Shown: positions 14,673 through 21,140 of the stretch, piece by piece | Numbering within the stretch: the first letter of the stretch is position 1 | Layout: each line of letters begins with the position of its first letter | Source of the DNA: Bacillota bacterium | GTDB lineage: Bacteria; Bacillota; Bacilli; ZCTH02-B2 | Reading direction: 5' to 3' | Length of the DNA stretch: 22,564 nucleotides | Assembly (NCBI GenBank): GCA_017577895.1 | Contig: PKQY01000032.1 | Span: 1-22,564 of the forward strand | The notes under the pieces: generated by a model | The model's input: only the letters and a program-made list of their open reading frames with translations | Told to the model about the DNA's origin: nothing | The model's database searches: none | Program-made: the position numbers and the translations under genes

Positions 14673-14693
14673 AAGCATGAATAGTGACCACGT

Positions 14694-14770
14694 GCGCCTG
14701 TAGCTCAGCTGGATAGAGCAGCAGTTTCCTAAACTGCGTGTCGGAGGTTCGAGTCCTCTCAGGCGCGCCA
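14694..14770 (+). tRNA. tRNA-Arg (anticodon CCU)
   Basis: A 77-base class I tRNA with encoded CCA. The acceptor GCGCCTG pairs perfectly with CAGGCGC, the anticodon stem GCAGT/ACTGC holds the loop TTCCTAA giving CCU, and the T loop is TTCGAGT. It reads the arginine codon AGG. Confidence 0.97.
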
Positions 14771-14819
14771 TACATACCAATTTCAGCGGATGAAAAGATC
14801 CAGCCATTTGAAGCGTGGA

Positions 14820-14844
14820 GGGAACCCTGTGCGGGTTCCCTTTT
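14820..14844 (+). terminator. Terminator of tRNA-Arg
   Basis: A perfect 8-bp GC-rich stem (14820-14827 with 14833-14840), five-base loop and four T. The right arm and the bases after it (GGGTTCCCTTTTGGC) recur in the terminator near 15757. Confidence 0.8.
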
Positions 14845-14913
14845 GGCGTTTCTAACAGCGGATGTGCATGAGGACGTTGTTTGCCATACCTTGACACGCT
14901 TACCGGTTTGTTT

Positions 14914-14945
14914 TTGGTAATTTTATTGTTGGAAAAGTATACTTT
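14914..14945 (+). promoter_or_regulatory. Promoter and overlapping palindrome before the DJ-1/PfpI gene
   Basis: TTGGTA (14914-14919), 18-base spacer, -10 TATACT (14938-14943). A perfect 12-bp palindrome AAAGTATACTTT (14934-14945) covers the -10 completely and is a candidate operator. A perfect TTGACA at 14891-14896 also exists, but it has no partner at the right distance. Confidence 0.45.
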
Positions 14946-14989
14946 AATAAGCATTACCGCTAGTTCTGTGGAAATGAGGAGGGGAAAGA

Positions 14990-15661
14990 ATGGCACAAAA
15001 ACGGATATTGATGGTCGTCACCAGCCACGACGAGATCCAGGAAGGTCATAAAACCGGCATCTGGTTGTCCGAATTCGCGGAACCGTACGAGATTTTTCGA
15101 GAAAATGGAGTACAAGTGGTGGTCGCCAGCATCAAAGGGGGGAAAGCGCCCATCGACCCCCGCAGCCTCGATGAGAATAACCGGGCAAAATGGCAGGATG
15201 CCATCCGCGAATTAGAGCAGACGCTTCCGCTCAGCGACGTTTCCGCCGAAGGTTTCGACGCCCTGTTTTTGCCGGGTGGGCACGGCACCATGTTTGATTT
15301 TCCCGACAATGAAGTGTTGCAGACCAGAGTCCGAGAATTTTTCGAGTCCAACCGCGTTGTGGCGGCCGTATGCCATGGTCCGTCCGGACTGGTGAATGTC
15401 AAACTGTCCTCCGGCGAGTACCTTGTCAAGGGCAAAAGGGTAACCTCGTTTACGAACGAAGAGGAACGGGAGGTTCAATTGGACTCGGTCATGCCTTTTC
15501 TCTTAGAAGATCGTCTGAGAGAAAACGGTGCGTTGTTTGAGGCCGCTCCCAAGTGGACCGACCATGTGACGGTAGACGGCAAGCTGGTTACCGGCCAGAA
15601 TCCCCAATCGGGAGCGTCGGCAGCGAAAAAAGTGCTAGAGCTTCTGGGAATTGGACAATGA
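14990..15661 (+). CDS. DJ-1/PfpI (class I glutamine amidotransferase-like) protein, Hsp31 type
   Basis: Cytoplasmic protein of 223 residues in the DJ-1/PfpI superfamily, Hsp31-like branch. Members act as glutathione-independent glyoxalase, deglycase-type or chaperone proteins in carbonyl stress. The nucleophile elbow AVCHGPSGL carries Cys128 and His129, and the conserved TGIWLSEFAEPY, with Glu28 near the active site, lies near the N-terminus. PGGHGTMFDF near residue 95 is also typical. Family length is normal. The ATG follows GAGGGG closely. It is a single-gene unit with its own promoter and a shared downstream terminator. The exact activity within the superfamily cannot be told from sequence. 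Confidence 0.92.
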   Translation: MAQKRILMVVTSHDEIQEGHKTGIWLSEFAEPYEIFRENGVQVVVASIKGGKAPIDPRSLDENNRAKWQDAIRELEQTLPLSDVSAEGFDALFLPGGHGTMFDFPDNEVLQTRVREFFESNRVVAAVCHGPSGLVNVKLSSGEYLVKGKRVTSFTNEEEREVQLDSVMPFLLEDRLRENGALFEAAPKWTDHVTVDGKLVTGQNPQSGASAAKKVLELLGIGQ

Positions 15662-15740
15662 ATTGCCCTTTTCGATTGGTGCCAATAACTCAGGTGTTTT
15701 GAAAATGTTAACGATGTTGAAAGACATGGACACGACAAAA

Positions 15741-15766
15741 GGGACCCCGCCACGGGGTTCCCTTTT
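15741..15766. terminator. Bidirectional terminator between convergent genes
   Basis: The stem GGGA.CCCC (15741-15748) pairs with GGGGT.TCCC (15754-15762) with one bulge, flanked by four A on the left and four T on the right. It lies between the rightward DJ-1 gene and the leftward DUF3231 gene and can serve both. Confidence 0.75.
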
Positions 15767-15786
15767 GGCATTCATGAATGCGTAAC

Positions 15787-16338
15787 TTACACACCCACCG
15801 GTTCCAGTTCCCGCACATGCAACGGCGGGGTGACGAGCCAGCCTTTTTCTTTTTGCATCCGGAGCAGTCGCAAGCCGTATTGGGCGTTGGTCATGTGGAA
15901 CTGACCGAACATCATGCCGATATCTTCCCGGATCGATTGGCCCATGATTTGGCTGCAAGCGATTAACGTGGCGGAGATACCTGACGCGATGGTAAAAGCG
16001 ATTTCCGGGTCGTTGAAGCGGGCGCCGACCGGGATGTTTTCGCGGTTGGCGACGGCCCGTTCCGGCGGCGTCGGCGGCAGCGCCACTCCGTTTTCCTTCA
16101 GCAATTTTTCCGTTTCCTCGATTTGCGGCTTGATGGCATTGCGAATGATGTCCTCAATAAATGCCCGCAGATCGGCGTCACCGGCGTGGTTGTAAAACAC
16201 TTGGTACGCCACTAAAGCGGCTTTGGCTGCGTTTAAATAACTCCAAATGCCGTAAACTTCACCGTAGTGCATCGGTTCCTTCGACGGGTTGTCGCTGAGT
16301 ACCCCCATAATGATCCTCCCTAACTGGAAAATGTTCAT
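15787..16338 (-). CDS. DUF3231 family protein
   Basis: Protein of 183 residues that I recognise as the DUF3231 family, found in spore-forming Bacilli; no biochemical role is established to my knowledge. It is mostly helical and looks ferritin-like: HYGEVYGIWSYLNAAKAA near residue 24, EETEKLLKENGVALPP near residue 74, PVGARFNDPEI near residue 102 and IMGQSIREDIGMMFGQFH near residue 129. The repeated His, Glu and Asp in helices could hold a metal but this is inference. The ATG at 16338 follows AAGGAG at seven bases. An internal ATG ten codons later, beginning MGVLSDNP, is where many relatives appear to start. It lies 84 bases downstream of the LysM gene on the same strand and could be co-transcribed with it. 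Confidence 0.82.
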   Translation of the reverse strand: MNIFQLGRIIMGVLSDNPSKEPMHYGEVYGIWSYLNAAKAALVAYQVFYNHAGDADLRAFIEDIIRNAIKPQIEETEKLLKENGVALPPTPPERAVANRENIPVGARFNDPEIAFTIASGISATLIACSQIMGQSIREDIGMMFGQFHMTNAQYGLRLLRMQKEKGWLVTPPLHVRELEPVGV

Positions 16339-16422
16339 GTTTCGTCTCCTTGTCGTGGGCGTTCGTAAAGAATACGTTCGCGCACCTTTATTGTTCGCGG
16401 ATGGCACGTTTTTATTCGCCGG

Positions 16423-17226
16423 TCAAAACGTGACAGGCACTGCCACCAAGTCTTGAATGCTGCCGTCCATGGCGCTGCGGGTGTAGACCATCAACGTCCC
16501 GGTTGTGGCCATCGGTAGCTGGTCGAACACAATAGGCACATCAAAGTGGCCAAACGCCGGGGCGCCTTCGGAAGTCATGAAATGCCGTTCTTGGGTCACG
16601 GTGCGACCCGATGCGTCGCGAATTTGATACAAGACCGTCGCTTCAAAGGCGCGGGCGAAGCCCATCAAGCGGTGGCCGGGAGCGATGACGGTGCTGGGCA
16701 ACGGCGTCTGGACGACAATGTTCGTCGATGACGGGAGCGGGACGACGAGCCGAAAACGGGGATAGATCAAATCGGGAGACAGCCCGGGCCGGCGTTGATT
16801 GGCACGGATGAGCGCACTCAGCGACAGACCGAAACGGCGGGATAAGCGATATAGGGAGTCGCCGGATTCGATTTCGTACACGAAGGCGGGCAAATACAAC
16901 AGTTGGGCGACGCGGAGATCATCCGGATCCGACAATTGGTTGAGGGCTGTCAGCAAGTCGAGGCCGGCGGAAAAACGTTCGGCGATGCGAAACAGCGTGT
17001 CGCCTTGGGCGACTTGGTACAGGACGGTGCTTTGCGGGGACATGCCGGGGATGCGGGCGACGACGACTTGTCCGGGATAAATGAGATCCGGTTCCGTGAT
17101 GGGCGGGTACAGGGCATTTGCTTGAACCAAAGCTTGCACCGACGTGCCGAATTGGTTGGCAATGGTGTACAGCGAGTCACCGGAACGAATCGTGTACACG
17201 ACGTGGGTGCCTGGCGAAATGGGCAT
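16423..17226 (-). CDS. Triple-LysM protein with C-terminal Gmad2 domain
   Basis: Probable peptidoglycan-binding spore or wall protein of 267 residues. Three LysM repeats occur at about residues 7-57, 66-112 and 114-160, each with the pattern Y-x-I/V-x-S/Q-GD-(S/T)-L and a central Asn. The remaining residues, about 170-267, form a Gmad2-type immunoglobulin-like domain (EGAPAFGHFDVPIVFD, later TGTLMVYTRSAMDGS), a domain named for its association with spore germination proteins. There is no signal peptide, lipobox or catalytic domain, consistent with mother-cell synthesis and assembly onto the spore surface. AGGAG lies nine bases before the ATG. It occupies the place next to tadA where Bacillus subtilis has yaaH, also a LysM protein but with a glycosidase domain. 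Confidence 0.88.
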   Translation of the reverse strand: MPISPGTHVVYTIRSGDSLYTIANQFGTSVQALVQANALYPPITEPDLIYPGQVVVARIPGMSPQSTVLYQVAQGDTLFRIAERFSAGLDLLTALNQLSDPDDLRVAQLLYLPAFVYEIESGDSLYRLSRRFGLSLSALIRANQRRPGLSPDLIYPRFRLVVPLPSSTNIVVQTPLPSTVIAPGHRLMGFARAFEATVLYQIRDASGRTVTQERHFMTSEGAPAFGHFDVPIVFDQLPMATTGTLMVYTRSAMDGSIQDLVAVPVTF

Positions 17227-17263
17227 TTTTTCCAACTCCTGTCTTTCATGATGTCCATCTTGG

Positions 17264-17292
17264 TTTCTTACCCAAATGAGTTTTTGTATAAT
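17264..17292 (+). promoter_or_regulatory. Candidate promoter of tadA
   Basis: Perfect -10 TATAAT (17287-17292) with a poor -35 TTTCTT (17264-17269) at 17 bases. It lies between the divergent LysM gene and tadA. Confidence 0.5.
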
Positions 17293-17373
17293 GATATGAA
17301 GTCGGAACGAAGGTGTGCTGAAACCTAGCATGGGACGATGCCGGTGGTCTGGAACAAGGGGGCAAGATGGCGC

Positions 17374-17898
17374 ATGGATGCCAAGGAATGGACGGAAGAA
17401 GATCGGCGGTGGATGCGGGAAGCGTTGGCGGAAGCGGAAAAGGCCGGACAAAAGGGCGAAGTGCCCATTGGTGCCGTCATCGTCCGCGACGGAGTGGTCA
17501 TTGGCCGCGGTCATAATTTGCGGGAGACCGGCAAAGACCCGACCGCCCACGCCGAAATTTTGGCGTTGCGGGAGGCGAGTCGCACGTTGGGCGGCTGGCG
17601 GCTGCCGGGGACGGTGATGTATGTCACGTTGGAACCGTGTCCCATGTGTGCCGGGGCCCTGGTGCAGGCCCGGGTGGAGCGGTTGGTGTTTGGGGCTTGG
17701 GATCCGAAAGCCGGTTGTGCCGGCACGTTGTTGAATCTCGTGGACTTTCCCGCATTTAACCATCGTCTGCAAGTCACCGCCGGGGTTCTCGAAGAGGAAT
17801 GTGCTTTGATGTTAAAGCAGTTTTTTCAAGCGTTGCGGCGAAAACATGCCCCACCGGCGGCGCCGATGTCGCCGCATGCCCACGGCGAAGATGGATGA
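17374..17898 (+). CDS. tadA: tRNA-specific adenosine deaminase TadA
   Basis: Essential enzyme that converts adenosine-34 to inosine in tRNA-Arg(ACG), allowing one tRNA to read CGU, CGC and CGA. The 174-residue protein has the cytidine-deaminase fold with zinc ligands His59 (in HAE, Glu61 the proton shuttle), Cys89 and Cys92 (PCPMC). GEVPIGAV near residue 28, HNLRET near residue 47 and GCAGTLLNL near residue 110 are characteristic of TadA rather than of guanine or cytidine deaminases. The ATG at 17374 gives the family length and follows AAGGGGG by 11 bases; an in-frame ATG at 17338 has no ribosome-binding site. The C-terminal 20 residues (Pro, Ala, His) are an unconserved extension. Its place before scr and dnaX matches Bacillus yaaJ. 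Confidence 0.96.
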   Translation: MDAKEWTEEDRRWMREALAEAEKAGQKGEVPIGAVIVRDGVVIGRGHNLRETGKDPTAHAEILALREASRTLGGWRLPGTVMYVTLEPCPMCAGALVQARVERLVFGAWDPKAGCAGTLLNLVDFPAFNHRLQVTAGVLEEECALMLKQFFQALRRKHAPPAAPMSPHAHGEDG

Positions 17899-17931
17899 CG
17901 GGGGAATGTGCTGAAGACGTTCGAGGGGGAT

Positions 17932-17960
17932 TTGACGTTTTTTTTGAGATGGACTATAAT
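17932..17960 (+). promoter_or_regulatory. Sigma-A promoter of tRNA-Ser(CGA)
   Basis: -35 TTGACG (17932-17937), 17-base spacer, perfect -10 TATAAT (17955-17960). One of the strongest promoters in the window. Confidence 0.85.
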
Positions 17961-17980
17961 ACTAACTGCACTCAGATCGA

Positions 17981-18072
<92 letters not shown>

Positions 18073-18112
18073 TACCACAAACGAATGTGATCGCATGGTT
18101 GACACATAGATA

Positions 18113-18150
18113 CAAGAAAACGGCCGCGGGAAACCGTGGCCGTTTTCTTG
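18113..18150. terminator. Strong bidirectional terminator
   Basis: A 17-bp stem (18113-18129 with 18134-18150, a single G-T wobble) closed by a GAAA tetraloop. The outer part of the stem is A-rich on the left and T-rich on the right, so it can end both the tRNA transcript and the leftward transporter gene. Confidence 0.88.
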
Positions 18151-18196
18151 CTTTGACGTCTTGATTCAGCTGATGTATGCCGGTTGACTTTTTGTG

Positions 18197-19099
18197 TCAC
18201 GTCTGCAGCGGTCGGCGTCTGTCTTCTTCCTTGCCCATCGTTTCATGCAAGACGATGGCTGTGAGGATGAACAGGACGCCCAGCCATTGTTGCGGCAGCA
18301 CCGCTTCTCGGACGATGATCCAGGCGGCCAACACCGCCGTGGGCAACTCGACGGCGCTGAGAATGGTGACCGTGCCGGGTTTTAAGTGGGGCGTACCGGC
18401 GGCAAAACAAATTTGTGGGATGACGGCGCCGAGGAGACCGCTCACGAGGCCGATCCATCCTAAACCGGCAGCCAAATTTTCCGGCGTCAAATACACCGGC
18501 GGAAACAGGCATAAAATCAACAGGCACGAGCCGGTCACCATCAGCGGGCTGCGCTGCCACGGCGAAAGATGGGGCGCCACTTTGCCGCTCAAGTAAAGGT
18601 AAATGGCAAACGTCAAGGCCGACAACAGGCCGTAACCAAAGCCGGCCCACGAAAAGTCGCCCTCTGAGCGGTTAAAGAAGTCGGCGGCCAAAACGGTGCC
18701 GACGATGAGGAGGCATAGCAACCCGTACGTCACCGGACGGGGCTTGCGCTTTTCAAACAGCCATTCCAACAACGTCCCGATCCACGTGAACTGAAACAAC
18801 ATGACGATGCCCGTGGAAACGGAACTGTGGGCGATGGCATTGTAGTAAAAATATCCGGTCAAACCGCTCAACGATCCGACCGACATCAGCGCCGTCACGG
18901 TGAGCGGACGGATTTTTTGCCAGTGCCGACGCCAAAGGGAAGCGACCAGCCAAATGACGAGGGCGCCGGTCAACTGTTGCGCGCCGGTGATTTCGGCCAC
19001 ATGGAATCCGTGGGCCAAACCGATATGGATCACAGAAGCCAGCAGGCCAAAACTGACACCGCCGGCCAGAACAAATAACGCGGCCCAAGACCGTTGCAT
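18197..19099 (-). CDS. DMT-superfamily (EamA) transporter
   Basis: Integral membrane protein of 300 residues with ten predicted transmembrane helices in two EamA repeats (about residues 5-140 and 150-285), the normal architecture of drug/metabolite transporters. Repeat 1 ends with SSVSTGIVMLFQFTWIGTLLEW, the paired helix segment typical of the family; repeat 2 has the matching LKPGTVTILSAVELPTAVLAAW. Such proteins usually export metabolites or amino acids; the substrate cannot be predicted. The start ATG at 19099 has a modest AGGTGA upstream. The C-terminus is short, charged and cytoplasmic. It is a single-gene unit divergent from the SRP RNA. Confidence 0.9.
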   Translation of the reverse strand: MQRSWAALFVLAGGVSFGLLASVIHIGLAHGFHVAEITGAQQLTGALVIWLVASLWRRHWQKIRPLTVTALMSVGSLSGLTGYFYYNAIAHSSVSTGIVMLFQFTWIGTLLEWLFEKRKPRPVTYGLLCLLIVGTVLAADFFNRSEGDFSWAGFGYGLLSALTFAIYLYLSGKVAPHLSPWQRSPLMVTGSCLLILCLFPPVYLTPENLAAGLGWIGLVSGLLGAVIPQICFAAGTPHLKPGTVTILSAVELPTAVLAAWIIVREAVLPQQWLGVLFILTAIVLHETMGKEEDRRRPLQT

Positions 19100-19134
19100 C
19101 GCGTTTCGTCACCTGCTTTTGAGACTTCATTTTC

Positions 19135-19162
19135 ATTCTAACGGAATGACCATGGGTGGCAA
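19135..19162 (-). promoter_or_regulatory. Promoter of the EamA transporter gene
   Basis: On the minus strand TTGCCA (19162-19157), 16-base spacer, TAGAAT (19140-19135). Its -35 lies only four bases from the -35 of the divergent SRP RNA promoter. Confidence 0.5.
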
Positions 19163-19166
19163 GCGC

Positions 19167-19195
19167 TTGAGCATCGTCTGCCGTTGGGTTATAAT
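19167..19195 (+). promoter_or_regulatory. Sigma-A promoter of the SRP RNA
   Basis: -35 TTGAGC (19167-19172), 17-base spacer, perfect -10 TATAAT (19190-19195). The RNA starts about six bases later. Confidence 0.8.
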
Positions 19196-19200
19196 AAAGT

Positions 19201-19472
19201 GTACCGTGCTAGACGGGGAGGTAGCGGTGCCCTGTAACCCGCAATCCGCTGTAGCGGGGTCGATGCCTGTTAGCGGTGCCGTCTATTCGGGGCCTGACCT
19301 CTGCACGTAGTGTTGACAATCGGGTCTTGCGCAACAGACGGCCGTGAACCCCGTCAGGTCCGGGAGGAAGCAGCGGTAAGCGGTTTGGTCTGTGTGCCGC
19401 AAGGTCACCTGGTTCGAGCTGGCGACAGGGGTAACGCCCGGATAGGGGGTATCAATAACAGGTGCACGGTAC
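19201..19472 (+). ncRNA. scr: Signal recognition particle RNA, long Bacillus type (scRNA)
   Basis: RNA core of the signal recognition particle that, with Ffh, targets nascent membrane and secreted proteins. About 272 bases. The ends pair (GTACCGTGC with GCACGGTAC). The Alu domain is present at the 5' end (GGGGAGGTAGCGGTGCCCTGTA), as in the long RNA of Bacillus. The S-domain core near 19348-19384 has GTCAGGTCC, a tetraloop, and GGAAGCAGCGGTAAG, the Ffh-binding site. The tetraloop reads GGGA instead of the common GGAA, still a GNRA loop. TGTGCCGCAAGG and TAACGCC follow as in Bacillus. The exact ends are set by pairing and promoter distance. It precedes dnaX as in Bacillus, but a kinase gene lies between. 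Confidence 0.94.
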
Positions 19473-19505
19473 GTCCGTCCTTCATAATTAATCCTTTGAC
19501 TCCAG

Positions 19506-19529
19506 ACACCCGGAAGCGGGTGTTTTTTT
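19506..19529 (+). terminator. Rho-independent terminator of scr
   Basis: A perfect 7-bp stem (19506-19512 with 19517-19523), GAAG loop and seven T. It lies about 33 bases after the folded RNA, so the precursor needs 3' trimming. Confidence 0.9.
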
Positions 19530-19578
19530 GATGCCTTCATCGGGTTCATGGTTCTTTTTTGATGAGAATGGTAAGAAA

Positions 19579-19605
19579 AAAGGATATTTTCTGTTTATGT
19601 TGAAT
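19579..19605 (+). promoter_or_regulatory. Sigma-H promoter of the sporulation-type kinase
   Basis: AAAGGATAT (19579-19587), an 11-base spacer and GTTGAAT (19599-19605) fit the sigma-H consensus RnAGGAwww - 11/12 - RnnGAAT at every defined position. No good sigma-A promoter is seen here. The leader of about 50 bases holds a perfect 12-bp palindrome, TGTCCATGGACA (19635-19646), just before the ribosome-binding site. Confidence 0.75.
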
Positions 19606-19662
19606 GAATAATAATACACTTTCTTGTAAATTCTTGTCCATGGACATCATGGGGGTGACACC

Positions 19663-21087
19663 GTGATCGGTGACGTATCCGTATATTACAATCCGCTGTG
19701 CCTGACGGGGTATCTCCACATGTTTCCGCATCCGATCCTCTTTGTCGATCCAGACGGGAAGGTCTTGGCGGCCAACGACCCTTTTTTAGAGATGGGTTCG
19801 TTGAAGCAGGAGGAAGTGGTCGGCAAAGAATACGGCGACTTTATTGGAGATGCACGGCCGTTTTCCGATTTTATCCGTCAAATCGAGACAGAAAACGAAT
19901 GTTATTATCTCACATTTCCGAAGCATTCGGGAAATGAAAAGAAAAAGCCGGTTCAAATCGGTTTGCTCAAACTGTTTTTTCAGGCGGCATTACAAGGTTT
20001 TGCCCTGATCTTGTTCGATCCGCAGGAAGCCCACTTGAATCGGGTTTGGTCGTTGTTTTACCAATCGCTGTATAAAGAGTTGAATATCGCATTTATTTTA
20101 GTGGATAAAACATTGCGTATCGTGGGCATCAGCGACGCGGCTTGCCGCTTGTTCGGCGTCAATCGGGAAGCGGTGACCCGCAAGTTTTTGGACGATGTGT
20201 TCCCCAATTTGCCGCCGGAACTCCAGTTGTTGCATCGCACGGTGCGCGACGGTGTCACGTTTCGCAATCACCCCGTCACGTGGACGATTCAAGGCAAATC
20301 TTACGATTTGCTGGTGGATTCATATTTGTTGCGCGATCCAAAGGGAGAATTAGAAGGGGCATATATGTCGTTGAAAGATGTCACCAGCCTCCGTTCGCTG
20401 GAAAGTCAGTTGCAGCGCAAGGAACGCCTGATCACCATCGGGCAAATCGCTGCTGGAACAGCCCACGAAATTCGCAATCCGCTGACGTCCATCAAAGGGT
20501 TTTTGCAAATCTTGCAACAAAAATTGGACAGCCTGGGGATGACCCGGGAAAAAGGGTATACGGATGTGATGCTCAAAGAATTGGAACGCATCAACCATTT
20601 GGTCAGTGAACTGCTGTTGCTCGGGAAGGATAAGGAAGTCCACTATCGGCCGTTACAAGTGGTGGACGTGTTGCGGGAAATTTTGCCCATTATCGAAACC
20701 CAAGCCCATTTGCATCATGTGGAGGTGCGCCTGGAAATCAAACCGAATTTGCCGCTGGTGCGGGCCGACTCGGAGTTGCTGAAGCAGGTGTTGCTCAACA
20801 TCTCCAAAAACGGCATTGAAGCCATGGAGAACGGAGGCCGACTGACGATCAGTCAACGGGTGGACGAAGAGGCGAAGATGCTGGTTGTGTCCATTTCCGA
20901 TACCGGCCCCGGCATTCCCGCCTACGTCATGGACCGCATTTTCGATCCGTTTTTTACGACGAAAGAAAACGGAACCGGTCTCGGACTGGCCGTTTGCCAA
21001 AAGATCATGCACGACATGGGAGGGCATTTGACGTTCTCGACGAAAGGCTACGGCACGACGTTTTACATCCATATTCCCCTCGCGTGA
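19663..21087 (+). CDS. Soluble PAS histidine kinase, sporulation-kinase type
   Basis: Cytoplasmic sensor kinase of 474 residues, probably feeding phosphate into the Spo0F-Spo0B-Spo0A relay. No transmembrane segment is seen. Two PAS-like domains occupy about residues 15-105 and 130-245. The HisKA domain starts near residue 255 with the phospho-acceptor His268 in AHEIRNPLTSIKGFLQIL, which closely resembles the Kin-family H-box. The HATPase domain shows an N-box (NISKNGIEAM, near residue 380), G1 DTGPGIP, F-box FDPFFTTK and G2 GTGLGLAV. The N-box has Ser-Lys-Asn-Gly where Kin proteins commonly have Ile-Lys-Asn-Ala or similar. The start is a GTG with GGGGGTGA upstream. No response regulator gene is adjacent, as expected for an orphan sporulation kinase. 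The sigma-H promoter supports this role. Confidence 0.88.
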   Translation: MIGDVSVYYNPLCLTGYLHMFPHPILFVDPDGKVLAANDPFLEMGSLKQEEVVGKEYGDFIGDARPFSDFIRQIETENECYYLTFPKHSGNEKKKPVQIGLLKLFFQAALQGFALILFDPQEAHLNRVWSLFYQSLYKELNIAFILVDKTLRIVGISDAACRLFGVNREAVTRKFLDDVFPNLPPELQLLHRTVRDGVTFRNHPVTWTIQGKSYDLLVDSYLLRDPKGELEGAYMSLKDVTSLRSLESQLQRKERLITIGQIAAGTAHEIRNPLTSIKGFLQILQQKLDSLGMTREKGYTDVMLKELERINHLVSELLLLGKDKEVHYRPLQVVDVLREILPIIETQAHLHHVEVRLEIKPNLPLVRADSELLKQVLLNISKNGIEAMENGGRLTISQRVDEEAKMLVVSISDTGPGIPAYVMDRIFDPFFTTKENGTGLGLAVCQKIMHDMGGHLTFSTKGYGTTFYIHIPLA

Positions 21088-21108
21088 GGAATGGGATTTC
21101 GCTATAAT
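21085..21108 (+). promoter_or_regulatory. Candidate promoter of dnaX
   Basis: Perfect -10 TATAAT (21103-21108) 33 bases before the dnaX start. No recognisable -35 lies 16-18 bases upstream, so it may be weak or may supplement read-through from the kinase gene, which has no terminator. Confidence 0.4.
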
Positions 21109-21140
21109 GGGTGGAGGAAGCGAGAGGGGTGACGGACCGG

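Noticed and set aside
14891..14896. Perfect TTGACA before the DJ-1/PfpI gene
   Set aside because: The bases 16-18 downstream (around 14913-14920) do not form a -10 element, so the promoter nearer the gene is preferred.
17284..17300. Sigma-G/F-like -10 (CATTATA) on the minus strand before the LysM gene
   Set aside because: No matching -35 (GnATR) occurs 17-18 bases upstream, and the bases coincide with the tadA -10 on the other strand.
19620..19645. Spo0A box before the kinase gene
   Set aside because: TTGTAAA and TTGTCCA resemble part of the 0A box but miss the central CGAA, so there is no adequate match.
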